A DNA stretch of 64,000 nucleotides from Anas platyrhynchos (Eukaryota; Chordata; Aves; Anseriformes; Anatidae), in assembly GCF_047663525.1 (NCBI RefSeq), contig NC_092601.1, positions 19,442,001 to 19,506,000 on the forward strand, in the 5' to 3' direction. The first letter of the stretch is position 1. Each line of letters starts with the position of its first letter. A program made the position numbers and the translations under genes. The notes beneath the pieces are model-generated. The model saw nothing but the letters and a program-made list of their open reading frames with translations. It searched no databases and was not told the origin of the DNA. Below are positions 11,101 to 44,600 of this stretch, in pieces.

Positions 11101-14100
11101 AACAAGGTATTCTTGAGCTAAAGGAACAAAACCTTGCAGACAGGTCTCTTTTAATAATCTGTGACTAAGAAAATACTTTCCCCAGCTTTTTTCAGGCTCT
11201 GAGAAGATTGTTTCCTGGCATTCATTAGAAACCTAATAGTTTATGAACCAAATTAATCTCCACAGATCTTCAGAGTAGGTGACCATTATGGTGAGCTTAT
11301 CCAGTCTGTCAGAGCATAGGCTGAGAAATTTTACTGGAAATTCCTCACCATTTGCATTGTCTTTGAGCTAGAACTTACTTTAATCTCACGGACTAGAGCC
11401 CCAGAGAGCCTGCACAGCCCTCCAGAGCCCTGGACAAAGTTTCATGACAGTAACAGAAACCAAAGTCTGCCTTATTGAATGCTGAAACAGCAGCTTCTTC
11501 TACACAAAATAGAGGCAATTTTCAAGCTTTTTTAGAACTCAGAGAGCGTAAGCTTGTACTTTATTTATACATAAAAGGGTTGAGGGATTGGGAACACGAA
11601 AATGGACACAGCAGAAAATGGTATATACCATGTAGCCTTCCCAGTTAATAAAAGCTTTCTACGTGCTTTTCTTTCCAGGGATTTGTCACCAATGAAATTG
11701 CCCTTTCCAGATCTTCCAAATAGCCCAGTGGCAGATCCTTCATTTTCCAGCCTAGGCTACGAGCAGAAGCCTGCTGCCTCTTTGAATCCAGCTTCCAATG
11801 ATGTTTCTCTAGCAAACATTTTTGTCCCTTTAATTTCAATTACACCGAGTAAGTGCAATAATTTCTGTGCCCCGGCTCTGCTTAATAGAGCTCTCATTGT
11901 GATTTTTGCACAGGAACAAGAAAGCCAAAGTATCTTCATGTTGTGAGGGTCAGTTGGAGAAAAATAGAGTATTCTATGAACGACTTAGTGTATCTGAAAA
12001 TTTGAGAAAGTTCTAGGAGTTATTCCATGGAAATGTCCTTGTCCTCCCTGGTCAGTAGTCAGGAGTTTCCTGTCCTGGCTAATCTTAGTGTGCTTCTAAA
12101 CTTTTTGGCCCTAGCATCTTTAATCAGACTTCACGCAGTTCTTTTTCAGAGGCTTAAGAGATATCTACACATGGGAGTTATCCCACTTCCTAAGGCAGAG
12201 CTGTTCTTTCCACCTGTACTTTTTGATTTAATGCTGTCTGAAAGCACTTCATGGAATGAGTGTTACCCAGGGTACGTGGCACCCCAGTGTCCCATTGTAG
12301 GGCACGTCCTGTTAGAGGAGGACTGCAGCGTCTGGGCCGTGGTTATTTCTGAAGAGTATGGGTGCAAAGACATACTGACTCGGTTGTCTTCTGACTTCAG
12401 TCTCAAGCTCAGGATTTGTCAGGTTTGGGAAAGGCTGGATGGTGATAGGTGTGGATGTACCCAGGCAATAAGTTATATTTTTACTCCCAACTTCCCTCTT
12501 GGATTCATACCTGATCTCTCTGACTGTTAACGACTGACCTACTAGTTGTCCTGTACCTAATTCAGGCGTTCAGATTCCTTTCTGTGTCCAGGAGGTGAAA
12601 TGTAAATCGTGGCCAAATGCTGTATGCTTTGGCCTGTGAGTTTGCTAGAGGAAGTACAAGTTTGTACGAGTGTCTCCTTCTGCTGTTCCTTATCCTGTCT
12701 TCACTGTTCTGCCCTCAGAAGGGAGGGGCAATCTATGCTTCTTTTCTTATTTTGCTTTTATCTCTGGCAGGTGATATCTGTCCCCTCACGGTGTATGACA
12801 GGAATGGTTTCAAGGCTATGCTCCACTTCTCCAGAGACCCAGCTCCCGGCCGACCAGATGTGCTGGTGATGGTTCTCTCCATGCTGAGCACATCGGCTCA
12901 GCCAATTAAGGACATAGTGTTCCAGGCTGCAGTCCCAAAGGTAAGGAGCCAATGATGAAAAAAAGGGAGCGTGACTATTCAGAAATGTCCCGAGAAGGAG
13001 GTTTGGCATTTTGTGCTTAGAATTTGTCTTGTATATTGGAAATTGCACAGCTCATTTTCTCTGAACTGTGAACCAGTTGTATGGTGGTGCCTGTGGCCCA
13101 GGTGCCTGTTTCAGTGTGGATCCTTAGCCTTGAGAGAAAGAAACGGGGCTCCAGACATGCTACTTTAGCCTCCTGGTAAGGCACATATTCTGTCCGTATG
13201 TGCAGCAAAGAATTGTCTGTTTAAGAATATCTGCCTTTAGAGGTAGGCTGTGGATAGGCGTGTGTTTCATTAAATGACAAAATCTGCCTGACATCTTTAA
13301 CTAGCTCTGTGGCTTGGTAATACTCCCAGCTCTTTTTCAGCATGGCTCCAAAGGCTTTAATTTTGTTTTGTCTTTCAGACCATGAAAATAAAGTTGCAAC
13401 CAGCATCCGGATCTGAGCTTCCAGCCTTCAGCCCTCTTCTTCCCCCAGCAGTGGTGTCCCAGGTCCTGCTGCTGGCCAACCCACACAAAGTACGTGGCAA
13501 TGACTCTGTTGGTGGGTCACTCTGAATGTGACTGTAATGGGTAGGGTGTTAGCGTGAAAGGCAGGAATGTTATTAGTTGGGAGATGGGTGGAAGAGACAA
13601 GCCTGGGTTGTGCTGGGAAGATGTTTTTCCCACTGCCACAGCTTTTCAGATCAATAATCTGAAGGGGTAGTTGCTGCAATGGCCTGCACAGTTCTGCCTG
13701 CTGCGACGGCAGCTGGAGGACATCGTGCAGCTGTCTGCAACTAATGGAACATGAGGCCACCCAGGGCACAAGTGAGAGGTGGCAGTTCTGTAGCTTTAAT
13801 GAATAACTATGGGACAGAAGATGGGTGTAAGGGAGTCCTGACTCTGAGAAGGTTGGCCTGGATCTCCAAGCATGCCCTTTCAGGGTGTGCACAGGTCTCC
13901 TTCCCAGGAGCTCCTCACATATGGTGTGAAGCTCTAGGTGTTGCTCCTGCAGCTCTGAAGCGTTAGTCCCTCCTTTGAGGGGGCGATTCACTGCAGCAAG
14001 GCTGTGAGGGCTGAGGGAAGACCAGGAGCCAGCAGCCACGACTCCCCTCTCTCTGCCCCTTTCTCCCCTAGGTTCCCATCCGCCTGCGCTACAAGCTGAC

Positions 14101-14182
14101 CTTCACGCAGGGTGCGCAGCCCCTCAGCGAGGTGGGAGAGGTGACCGGCTTCCCAGAAGCAGAGCTGTGGGGCAAAAGCTGA
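1438..14182 (+). CDS. GGA2: GGA2, Golgi-localised gamma-ear-containing Arf-binding protein 2 (17 coding exons, 624 aa)
   Basis: Monomeric clathrin adaptor that sorts acidic-dileucine cargo such as mannose-6-phosphate receptors from trans-Golgi network to endosomes. Coding exons: 1438-1471, 1710-1794, 2442-2517, 3003-3101, 4824-4947, 5816-5919, 6995-7075, 7708-7845, 8673-8754, 9537-9656, 9959-10120, 10371-10426, 10728-10879, 11679-11848, 12771-12940, 13379-13489, 14072-14182. Phases agree throughout (1875 nt). Domains: VHS about 1-145 (WLNEATDP, CGEKFH, FSWTVWFP), GAT about 170-315 (DLQAANRLIK, RCEKLRPLLFRLAS), hinge about 315-490 with a clathrin-box-like LIDFSELE near 328, gamma-ear about 495-624 (VYDRNGF, LRYKLTF). 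ATG 1438 is the first in-frame ATG; it lacks the roughly 25-residue N-terminal extension I recall in human GGA2 (613 aa). EEELI in the hinge and a weak exon 5 donor are noted as findings. Introns hold no other gene that I recognise. GGA2 rather than GGA1 or GGA3 is favoured by VHS/GAT sequence and by synteny. Confidence 0.95.
5409..5457 (+). repeat. G-rich low-complexity tract in GGA2 intron 5
   Basis: Successive runs of four to six G separated by CTGC, CTGT or A make an imperfect minisatellite on the plus strand. At least five G tracts are spaced by short loops, enough for a G-quadruplex. It lies inside a GGA2 intron, away from splice sites. Confidence 0.7.
9809..9836 (+). repeat. T-rich (GTTT)n simple repeat, GGA2 intron 10
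   Basis: A short T run followed by GTTT units, within the intron between exons 9537-9656 and 9959-10120. Typical microsatellite; no function apparent. Confidence 0.8.
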
Positions 14183-14475
14183 ACTTCGCCTGGCGCGGAC
14201 ATTGCCACGTTGCCTTGGGGGAGTGATGGCGAGGGTGGGACCGGGGGGCGGTGTGCCAGGAGTGCCCCTTGGCCTGGGCAATGTTTCCTTTCCTCGGGAT
14301 CTGTCATCCCCTTCCTCCCGGTGTGTGACAGGACGGCTGCACCCGCCTGCTGCCGCCCTGCCCTGTGTGTCCTGACCCTGTGTGGGGCCCTGTGTGCCCG
14401 CAGGCTTCCTCCGTGCCGCCTTCCCTGCGCTTTTTTGGGTCCCTTTTCCCGTTATGTGCTTTTATTGGTTTAAAA

Positions 14476-14481
14476 AATACA
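14476..14481 (+). terminator. Possible non-canonical GGA2 poly(A) signal (AATACA)
   Basis: I see no AATAAA or ATTAAA between the GGA2 stop (14182) and the COG7 start (14883). AATACA, a known weaker variant, lies about 295 bp after the stop, at the edge of the COG7 GC-rich promoter. The assignment is inference from position only. Confidence 0.3.
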
Positions 14482-14803
14482 CGTTCCAGCCACCAGCCCG
14501 CGTGGGGTCGTGAATGCAGGGCCCCCCAGCGCGGTTTCACTGGAGGGGCGGGCACGGGGCTGGGGGGGCTCGGGGCGGCGGCTGGCGGGGGGAGCGCTAC
14601 CGGGGGGGGCCGGGGGGTGGCCGCCGGCCCTGCGGGGATAATCGGCGCTCCGGGATCACCGGGGGGCAGTGGGGGCACCGGCGGGCCCTCCCCGTCATCC
14701 AGCCCCGGGCAGGCTCCGCCCGGCGGGGGCGGTGCGGGGCGGGCGGTGTCCGCGCGGTGCCCGCCCGGTGCCGTACGGCGGCCGGGAGGAGCCCGGGAGC
14801 GGT

Positions 14804-14843
14804 TCCGGGTCCGGGTCCGGGTCCGGGTCCGGGTCCGGGTCCG
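14804..14843 (+). repeat. TCCGGG hexanucleotide tandem repeat before COG7 start
   Basis: Six perfect copies of TCCGGG plus a partial seventh. It supplies six GGG runs with exact 3-nt TCC loops, the canonical G-quadruplex pattern on the plus strand. It ends 39 bp before the COG7 ATG and so probably lies in the 5' UTR. Confidence 0.95.
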
Positions 14844-14882
14844 TGTCGGTCGGCGGGGCCGCGGGGCCCGGTGCCGGTGGCC

Positions 14883-35648
<20,766 letters not shown>

Positions 35649-36432
35649 CTGTAACGTCTCCACTGCTAGATTCAATTCAAGGGCTGAACTGCCTTTTTTT
35701 TTTTTTTTTGATTCTGTACAAACTTTGCAAGGACTGGGGAAATGTTTCTGGAAATAAGAGAGATTTTTATCTGAATAAGTTTTAACAATTGCCTTATTCC
35801 AGGAAAAGCTGGTTCCATTTTTCCATCTTTAGAAATGTAGAAAGATGTCCCACAACCAAATTTACCCAAAACTATCTGGACTATCTTGAACAGGCTGAGT
35901 GGCGCTGACTTCTAAGCAGGAATGTTCTGCTGCCAGCTGGAAGTTCATGCTTCACATCGGCAAGATGACCGGCTTTTTCGTAAGAGTTTAATCAATTCTG
36001 AATCTAAAATTAGGGGGTAGGTGCAGCAAAGATCAACTGATTGGAAGCTCTCTTACCTGGTGGCAGTGGTCATTGCTCAAGTTTGTCATTATTCAAAGCC
36101 AAGAAGACAGCCTCATCAATTAGTAGAAGAAGCATGATCAAGCTCAGTTCTGAGAATGAAACCAGTCTTGTAGGTTGTTTCTTTTGAGATTAATATGTCC
36201 TACTGAAAGCTATTTAAATTTAATGAAAGTTTCATTTTCTTGTAAAATTCATTAAAGCTTGACCTATCTTTGTAAAACGTCTTGTCTAGCCTAAGTACAC
36301 TTCCAGAACTTCCACAGCTTTTTGTTAATGAGAAAACTGGGCAAAACACAAAGAGGTCCTAAAACTGTAATGCCAGCTGTATAAACTGTGCTCTATAAAA
36401 CCTTACGTGCAAGCTCTCCTGTTTTGGAGGAG

Positions 36433-36438
36433 AATAAA
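36433..36438 (+). terminator. COG7 poly(A) signal (AATAAA)
   Basis: Canonical AATAAA 785 bp after the COG7 stop, followed by a T-rich stretch suited to downstream cleavage. ATTAAA at 36251 is a possible earlier, weaker site. The 3' UTR is thus about 0.6-0.8 kb. Confidence 0.75.
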
Positions 36439-36455
36439 ATCTTTCTTCCCTGTCT

Positions 36456-39400
36456 TTATATGCTTCTACCATTTTCTCCTCTTTTCAACACCAGATGCCT
36501 TGGGTAAGTAATTTTTTTCCCAGTACGCCTATTTTTGCCTCTTTCCTTAACTTGGTTCAGGTTGCTCTAATCAGTGTTTTGCTTGATCCACAAATCTCTT
36601 TGCTGTCTTTGCCAGGGAAAACAGTCCAAAACAGCCTCTGTTTTTTTAACAGCTATTGCTTGTTGTCCCAGCATTGCTACGTTTGTGGTGGCCCCTTTTG
36701 GGACTCTTCAGTCTGACACATCTCCCCTGGTGACTGTGTGCTTAGCTGCCGTGACTGCCAAATCTGCTGCTTTTTTTCAGAAGTCCCCTGCCTGTTTTTG
36801 TCACACCAACACCTTTTTTTGTGTGTTCTATAGCACACATGTAACATGCAGATGCAGGCTTATTTTTATCAGATGTGTTTAGGGGGTAAAATCGGGTTCC
36901 TTTGCTGCTCTCGTCTGGACTTTGGTCGTGTTTTACTGCCAAAAATTTAGTCTGGGGAGGTGAGGAGAGGAAGGGTATTTTATAAACAGTTTTTAGACTT
37001 TGCAAATTTTGGAACCTAAGACATTTCAGAACAGAAAATTAAAATAGTTTTCTGCATTTATTTTCTTGGCACTGTTCTCAGTTAGATGGTTATTCTTTTT
37101 GTTTGTGAGTATGAAAAGACTATTAAAAAATCCACAAATGAATGGGAAATTTGGTGCCGTATTGAGCTGGGACTTCTCGGGTGCCTTGTTCTGCTGTGAC
37201 TTGCGAAGCCTTGCTCTTGGACACCTCTGTGCCCAGTCCCGTGCAGGGCACAGCCGAGTCTTCCTGTGGCTGCACTACCGCGACAGCAAAAAAACGCTGC
37301 ATACATACGCTTATCTGTGTGTGGCAATCAGTACATTTGGGAAAGAGCTAAACTAGTAAAGAGACTAAGTCAAGTACCCGAGACACTTTCCACTTTTATT
37401 AGTTGTCAGACGCCCTCTATAAACCAGCAGTAACTGGAATAGTAAACTGCCCGTGTCCTGCCAGAGTACATGCTGTTCCGATTTACCATAGGTGTGAGAG
37501 GGGTGAATCTCATTGTTTGTGCCTCTCCCATCCTTTTCCTGGCTTGTAACTAGAAAGTGAGGATTTTTGAAGCTGTTCTTGCCCGCTGTTACAGCAGTTC
37601 ACAGGGCAAATAGCCCTGGGCAGGCACCCAGCTGGGGCTAAAGGTTTGAGGTGCTGGAGGCTGCCTGCGCTGCCAGCTCCTCGCTGAGACCTGCTGCTGC
37701 CTCTCCTGTCACTGCACAGGGTGCCCCAGGATGGGACCCACGGGGGGCTGCACGGGAGGGCTGCCTGCCCGATGTGCCCCCACCTCCCCGTCCCTGCAGC
37801 ATGCCCTGCAGAAAAGCGCCTGGCGTCCCTTTGCAGCATCTTTCTGTATGGACAGCTGTTTGGGTTCCCCTGCGACTGGCTCTCTTGGAAGTGGTGCTGA
37901 TAATGTCTGTTGGGGAGAGCACGGGGATACGTGCCCAGGCTCTTGCTGTCAGCTCTCCTGCTGGCTTCCTGCATGAGCCCGGGCACATTGCTGTATTGCC
38001 TTGATGGAGGGGGCGGTGTTTTTTCACTTGCAAAATCATTTGGAGGTCTTCCCCAAGGAAATTATGGGTTGGTCTGTGCCTATGGGGTTGGTGGGGAAGG
38101 GTGTCAGCCGCTTGTTTCTGGGTCAGTTGTGGCACAAAGCACTGCCCCCGCACAGGGGTCTCCTTTTCCATGAAGGAGCCAGGCCGTGGCTCTGCAGCCT
38201 TGGGTAAGACAATTCGGGAGAGGGGAAGCGAGGAGCTGAAAAGTCTAGGACAGCTCTTGTAAGAACTGGATTCCTCTGTCTGTAGCAAGTTTCCTAACCA
38301 CCTTTCATCTGCCCTGTCACTGCGGTTGTTGTCACTTGCTGAGCTCTGGCTGTCCCCAGGATCCTTACGGTGCCCACTTGCACAATGCCTCTGCTGGCCT
38401 GGAGCGGCCGTGTCAGCAGGCTCTTGGTGGGGGAACCAACAAATACAGCTCTGGGGCAGCCAGCGGATGTTCTAAGCAGGGGTACCCTAAATCTGGATTC
38501 CTCGTATCCTTTATTTTAGGTGTTCTTTGGCTGCAGGTGACTGCAAACTACCCCTACTTTTCCACTCCTCACCCTGGTCGGAATCAGAGGCAGGTGAGGC
38601 TGCAGCTGGGGGATGAGTTCTGCTTGCTGAGGTCTGACTTACTGCTCCAATTCACACGGAGTCTGGTGCTGGAGGATTGAAGTGTTTTTTGTTAAAGTTC
38701 TTTTTCTGATGTAGCATAGCAAATCTGTTCTCTGCTCCGTCTATGGAAGGTAATCGTGTGTTGTTACTATCTGAGGCAAAACTTCTGGAGGAATTGTTCC
38801 AGGTGCTATAAAACGCCTTTTAAAAATACCAGCTGGTTCAAGTGGAATGGTTAGGAATGGCACCAAGACCAACACCAGAAAAAACAAATGTACCAAGAAC
38901 GTGATCGCTAAAGCAGAATTGCTTCAGCATACAGGAACCTGCCTGCCGGTGGCAGCTGCTGGCATCACAGCCGGTGTGTTTCCTTGTAATTCTGTCTCCT
39001 GGCATTGTTTTGTTATTTAAGAATTGGAATTTAACTTAAAGACAGTGGTTAAGTGTCCTGTTCTTGGAATCACCAAGTGAAACTGGAAAATGTCTGTAAA
39101 ACTTGTAGGTGTCAGAAGGAGTAGAAAATCAAAACTTCATTGTAAATTGCCATTGTTTTTCGGAGCTAATCATAAAGTTAAAAAAAATCATTAGTCAAGT
39201 CTTTTGAAAATGAAGGCTACAAATATTCCAGCACATTGTCTTGTAACTGCAACTGCAGCCTTAGACCAGCAATCCACCAGTCATTAAGGGTTTGACTTTT
39301 TCAAAGAATTTTGAGCAGAGAAATTCCTCGCAGAGAAGGAGCGGGCAGTGACAGTGCAGCCTCACCAAAGCCATTGTCCCCAGCTGACTGGGATAGCAGG

Positions 39401-41490
39401 AAGCAAAAGCTCATTCTCTCAGAATTGCAAGAGGCCTTTGGAGTAAATAGAATAACCCCAAATGCAGTCGATAGGTTTGATTCTCCTTTTCCTTCTGTGA
39501 CATTGGCACTGGCAGCTGCAGCTTTCTAATGCAAGAAAGATCTAAAATTCCTAAAATCTGGTGACGGTGTTTGGTTTTTATATACCTGCTCCCTTCAACT
39601 TTTCAGGTTCTTGCTTATTTCCTCGGTGCCACCTGTGAGTAACTTCAGGGAGGTTCCTGTGGTGGCGGCAGCGTGCAGCCCCTGTTCATTTACCACTGCA
39701 ACCCTGACCCTGGAGATGCATTGCTGCCTTATCCCTTAAGTGGCTGAAAGAAACTCCTGTCGAGGAAGTGATTTGTAATTCGAACACTTGAGGACTTCAC
39801 GCTCCAGACAGTTAGTCAAGGTAAATCTGTCTCTCTGTATCTCACCTTGTTTGTTGATAGGCGCAGAAAAGGAAATGTAAGCAGAAAAACCGTGGGCAAT
39901 GGTAACTGGTTCTGGCCTGTGCAAACGAGGTAACCTGTAACAGGCTCCTATTTTAGAAACAGATCATAATGAAAGGCTCCAGGAATTTAATAAACCAAAT
40001 GAAAGGCTTTGCTTTTCTAACTCGTGCTTTCACCTGTGCGTGTGCAGGAACCTTCCGCCTGGCAGAAACACAGAAATTGGGCAGTGCAAACAGCAGGAAC
40101 AAAAACCAGGGGAAAGCAGAACAGGGGACCCTTAGAGAGATGATTGTGTCCAGGCCAGCATCTCCTCCCTACCCAGTCTGGCCCTGCGGTTGTCACGGTT
40201 TATGGCTCAGTGTGCTCAAGATGCGGTACTTGGGGCTGGGTCCTTGTCTGAATGTGGGGGATCAGCCATGGGGGCTGCTGCCAGCCGTGCTGCGGGGCAC
40301 TCGGTGCTCTCTGTCCCCACGCAGGGGCAGTGCTGGAGGCACGCGGGCGCTGTCCTGGTGGCTTTGGGCAGCTGGGTGCCCTGCTGCCACCATGGGTGCT
40401 GGCAGCACCCACCCGCGAGCAGCACAAAGCCCTCGGCACGCTGCCACCAAGCACGGCATGCTGCGAGAGCCCCCGGCACCCCCGGGGGCACGGCCCCCAC
40501 CTTCACACCCACCCATGGGGAATGTGCTGGGGCCCATGAGGAAGGACGGCGCTGGGACCGGCTGCCCTGGGACCCGCAGCCGTCACGCCACGCTGGGAAC
40601 CATGCCCAGGACATCAAGTTCCCAGTCCTGTGAGTTAACCACACGATCATGTTTCCTCTTGAAGTTCTGCACAAGTACTTCAGCAGATCCTCAGCGTGGC
40701 TGCGATGGGCACGGAGCCCCCTGGCAAGGCGCGGTGCCAGCAGCCCGGTGCCGGTGCCCTGGGCTCAGCGCCCTGTGCAGGCAGCAGCGAGGTCAGGCGA
40801 GTGCAGCCCCTCGCCCTCTGCCCCAAGATGCTGCTCAGCACCCTGCCAGGCTGAGCTCCACCCTCTGCCAACAGGAACCTCTCTAAAGGAGACTTTTCAA
40901 TTAATTTGTTTATTTATTGCCAAGAATGGTACTGTAAATGTCTTGGTGCTTCCTCTCCGCGCCTGAAGCTTTATCAAGTCTGGAGTACTTATCTCTGACA
41001 CACATTAACCGGTGTGCTCACCTCAGGGCGAGCATTAACAACAACTGAGCAGCAAACAGACTGCAGAGCGTGAAGCCTCCGAGCAGCAAAAGGATGTTCT
41101 TTTCACTCTGTTTACATCAGAGCCATTTAGACATGGAATTACGGTGATCTCTAGTCAAAAGCAGTCTGGGGCCCCGCAGATCTGGCTCAGCCCACGCTGC
41201 AGCACACGCTTGCAGCACAAGCTGCAGTCTCTGTCCAACGGGCTGTGACAGTTCCTGCTCCTGCACCTTGGAGGGCTCCCGGGTCCCCTCCCAGCGTGGC
41301 TGCCTCGCAGCGCTGCTTCCTCGTGCCTCTGGCACCGCAGCCCCTTGGGCAGACCCAGGAGCTCGGCATCCTCCAAGCTGCCCAGGAGGAAGAGCTCCAC
41401 ACATGCCTGTGCGCATGGCTGCTCATCGGAGAGAAGCGGGGTTATTATATCACCAGTCGATTCATACAAGCTCTGTGTGCTAAAGCCAGA
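36456..41490. other. Intergenic region between converging COG7 and SCNN1B
   Basis: About 5 kb between two 3' ends. I see no exon of a known protein, RNA gene or clear transposon. Open frames here are short or lie in the GC-rich patch at about 40170-40880 and resemble no protein I know. That patch contains proline/glycine-type low-complexity reading frames and an inverted CCCCCGG/CCGGGGG motif, but no clear CpG island. Confidence 0.6.
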
Positions 41491-41510
41491 GCCTGACGCA
41501 GGCTCTGAGA

Positions 41511-41528
41511 TTTATTGCAGGATTTATT
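41511..41528 (-). terminator. SCNN1B poly(A) signals (two AATAAA on the minus strand)
   Basis: The plus strand shows TTTATT at 41511-41516 and again at 41523-41528, that is two AATAAA signals about 155-170 bp after the SCNN1B stop on its strand. This gives a short 3' UTR ending near 41490. Confidence 0.75.
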
Positions 41529-41681
41529 AGAGCGCTTCTTCACAGTGAACATTTTAGGGGAGGGGAGGAGAGTGAGGGCTTTCGGCTCCTTCCTGATTTT
41601 GCCAAAGCGTCGGAGGCTGCTCAGCAAGCTGTGAACCGAGCACAGCAGCAGCTCAGTCCGCGGGGGCAGCGGGTGTGCTGC

Positions 41682-44600
41682 TTACTCGGTCTCCGCGTCG
41701 CTGTCCAGGCCCAGAGCGTCCAGCGGCCGCACGCGCAGCGAGTCGTAGTTGGGTGGGGGGGTGCCGGGCTCCGGGGGCAGCGCCTCGGCCCCTGGGCTGG
41801 GGACAGGGCCGGCCTCCTCGTGCTGGAAGCCCAGGTTCGTGTGAGCCTCCACCAGCTCCGACACCGTGGGCGGTGCGTCCGGGTACCGCGCCTGCGCCCG
41901 CTTCTGCTTCAGGCCTTTGCACCAGCCGATGATGTTGATAACAGTGATCCACAGGGAGTCTATGATGATTTCCCCAAACTCTATGAGGCACAGCACGGAG
42001 CCGCCCATCCAGAACCCGAACTGGCCTCCCAGGCTCGACAACAGCCAGACAATCTGCAGGTGGGAGAGCGGGACAGAGAGGTGAGGTGGGGCTGCTGGTG
42101 CCGTGGGCTCTGGTGCCGAGCCCACAGCAACCCTGCCGCAGCACCGCATGAAGCGAGCGCGGGGCACTCACCGTGGTGGCAGCAGACTCCGAGATGGTCC
42201 GGTAGTTGTACTCCTGGAAGTAGATGTTCAGCTTGATGATGCCGGTCCTGCAACACAGGACGGGAGCTCAGAGTAAGTCACACTGCAGGCATCCCGCGGG
42301 CACGCACTGCCCGCTGCACAGGGGGAGGGCAGCTCCCAGCCCAACAGCAGGAACCTCTGCCCACTGCGGGGAGAAGCCCAGCAGCGTTCCCTGTTGCAGA
42401 ACATGTGCTGGGGGAGGGATGTGGCTCTGCTCCTGCAAAAACACTTGTGCACCTGGAACCTTCTCCAGGGCTGCCCGCTGTGTTTTTTTCCCAGCTGCCT
42501 TAGTTGGTCTGAAGCCTCCCCTGAGCACTGCACTGCTTGTGCTCCAGTGCTGCTTGTGTTCCAGCCACAGGGACACAGCAGCCGCATCGTGCAACAGCCC
42601 CAGGGCGGCAGGAGCCCAGGCCCTGGTTCTGCCCTCAGCAGCCAGTCAGGGCACACACGGAGCTGCTGGCGAGGCTGGGTGGTGCTGGTGAGGTGTTTGC
42701 TCACCATGCAGAAGTTAAGCATCTTCTTTTTGTTTTGCTCTGATTTGTTTTTAGGGCCTGGCATTAGGGCAGGACCCGGTTGGAGCTTTGTACCAGCCCA
42801 GGCTGTGTTGCAATACGTGGGTTAACGCAGGGCTCCTCGGCCTCCGCAAGAACTGGCTTTTCAGGCATGCTGAGCAACAAACACCACGGGAGCTGCCTGT
42901 GCTTCCCCAGCCTGCCCATTCCTTTCTTCCCTGTAACTCAGGGCCTAGGTTATCGAGGGATAACTCATCAGCCACCCTGCTTTTGGTGTAACCCCCTCCT
43001 GCTGCTGCTGTTGACAATTTGGAGGCATAAGTATAAAGGGACGAACGCAGCACTACAGGAGCTGAACCCTTGCAGAGCAGCACGTCAGAGCTTCCAGGCT
43101 GCTGGATGGGACCAGCTGGAAGCATAGCTCATGTTCATGTTAATTTAACTCCATGTTCGCAGTTGTGCCTGACCCCGTTTGTTACTGTGGGGAGCAGACG
43201 ATGTGCGCGAGGTGCGTTTCTTGCTTCATGTATTTTCCAGGCAAGCGTGTGCTGAATCTTGTTCTACTTTCTGCATTAGCAGTGTGCGCTCTGGCTGATG
43301 GCCAAGGCACGCGTTCAACTAATGTAGGCAGGCTCGACAGAGAAGATACAGTGGTTGTGCTTCTCACTTACCTGTCCAGGGTCACATTTGTTGACATGTC
43401 CCTTTCGTAAGACAAAATATGGAAAATCCAGTCCTAGGGAAACAGAACTAATTCAGAACAGAGAACAGCATCCTGTCTAAGCACTTGCCAGGGCAGGAAC
43501 CCAGGGCAGTAAGAAACCTGTCCTGAGTAGTCCTGTTTTAATCCAGCTCTGTTGGATTAAAAACACTGAGTAACGTGTTGGTCGAGTGTCCTCCGTCCCA
43601 CTCCCACCCGGTGGTTTGTGCAGGGCTTACAGCACGTCACCACGCTGCCTCCACTGACTCTGACTTTGTGTCCACAGATGGTGTCGGGCTGCAGGGGCGT
43701 TCTGGTTTAACGCGGTGAGTTCATAAGGCACTCGTCCCATGTGCTTAGGAGGCAAAGGCAATTAACGGGAGCTTGTGGCAGAAGATGGTGCGTGTTTACC
43801 CATTCCTAACTCCTGCACTTCGCAACTTGTAGATGCCTTTGCTCAAGCACAGTTGCTGTGGCTGCGTTTATGCAGCGGTAGCAGAGCCATGCTGGCTGTT
43901 GTTTTATCAATTCAGGATTAGAGATGATTGTTAAGATAAAGTTTTTCTGTAAGGGCTGTGTGTGAAGTCCTTGGTGGCCATGTGCCGGAATAAATTGAAT
44001 CACAGTGCATGTCTGAAATCTCCTCTGAAATCAGCTCTAACTGACTCTGTGTCACGAGGCACACCGTACCGAACAGGGTTTGCCTTGGGAGCCGTGCTGC
44101 CCGCCTGGAGGATGCGGGCACGGCGTGCTGTGAGGCGGGCAGCCAGCGGGGCAGCAAAGCCTCTGGTGCGTGGCGGGGGCAAGAGGTAGGGCTGCACACC
44201 TAGCATCGATCCCAGGTTAATCCTGAGTGCTTAGTGCGTGGTCCAAATGAGTGTTTGTTCTCTCTTTAGGGAGCCCACGAGACCTGACTGCCCCTGCAGC
44301 CTCCACCACCCTCGTGCTGTGGGCAGGTGGCCCCGTTTCTGGCTGCTCTGCTCCCAAAGGCACGAAGCAGCAAGGCGACAGCTCCCAGTGAGTGCGCTGC
44401 AGACCCCGACCGGGCGGCGTGTGCGAGGCAGGGCTGAAGGTAAGCACCCGTGCCCTGTGCCATGCCAGCGATACTGGAGGAGGACAGCCTGTGCCGTGCC
44501 CTGCCTGCGCCCGCCTGGCAGGGAGCGTGGTCACTCAGTGGTCACTCAGCTTTGCTCATGCTGCTGCGGGGTTGTCACCCCTCGTGCCTCATGCTCTGGG

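Noticed and set aside
14514-14882. Upstream in-frame ATG that would add 123 residues to COG7
   Set aside because: Known COG7 proteins begin at the MDxS-x-F position (14883), which has an optimal Kozak context. The extension is Gly/Arg/Pro promoter sequence, including a Gly-Pro run from the GGGTCC array.
39969-40886. 305-codon plus-strand open frame in the COG7-SCNN1B intergenic region
   Set aside because: Low-complexity translation, several overlapping frames on both strands, no recognisable domain and no splice or homology support.
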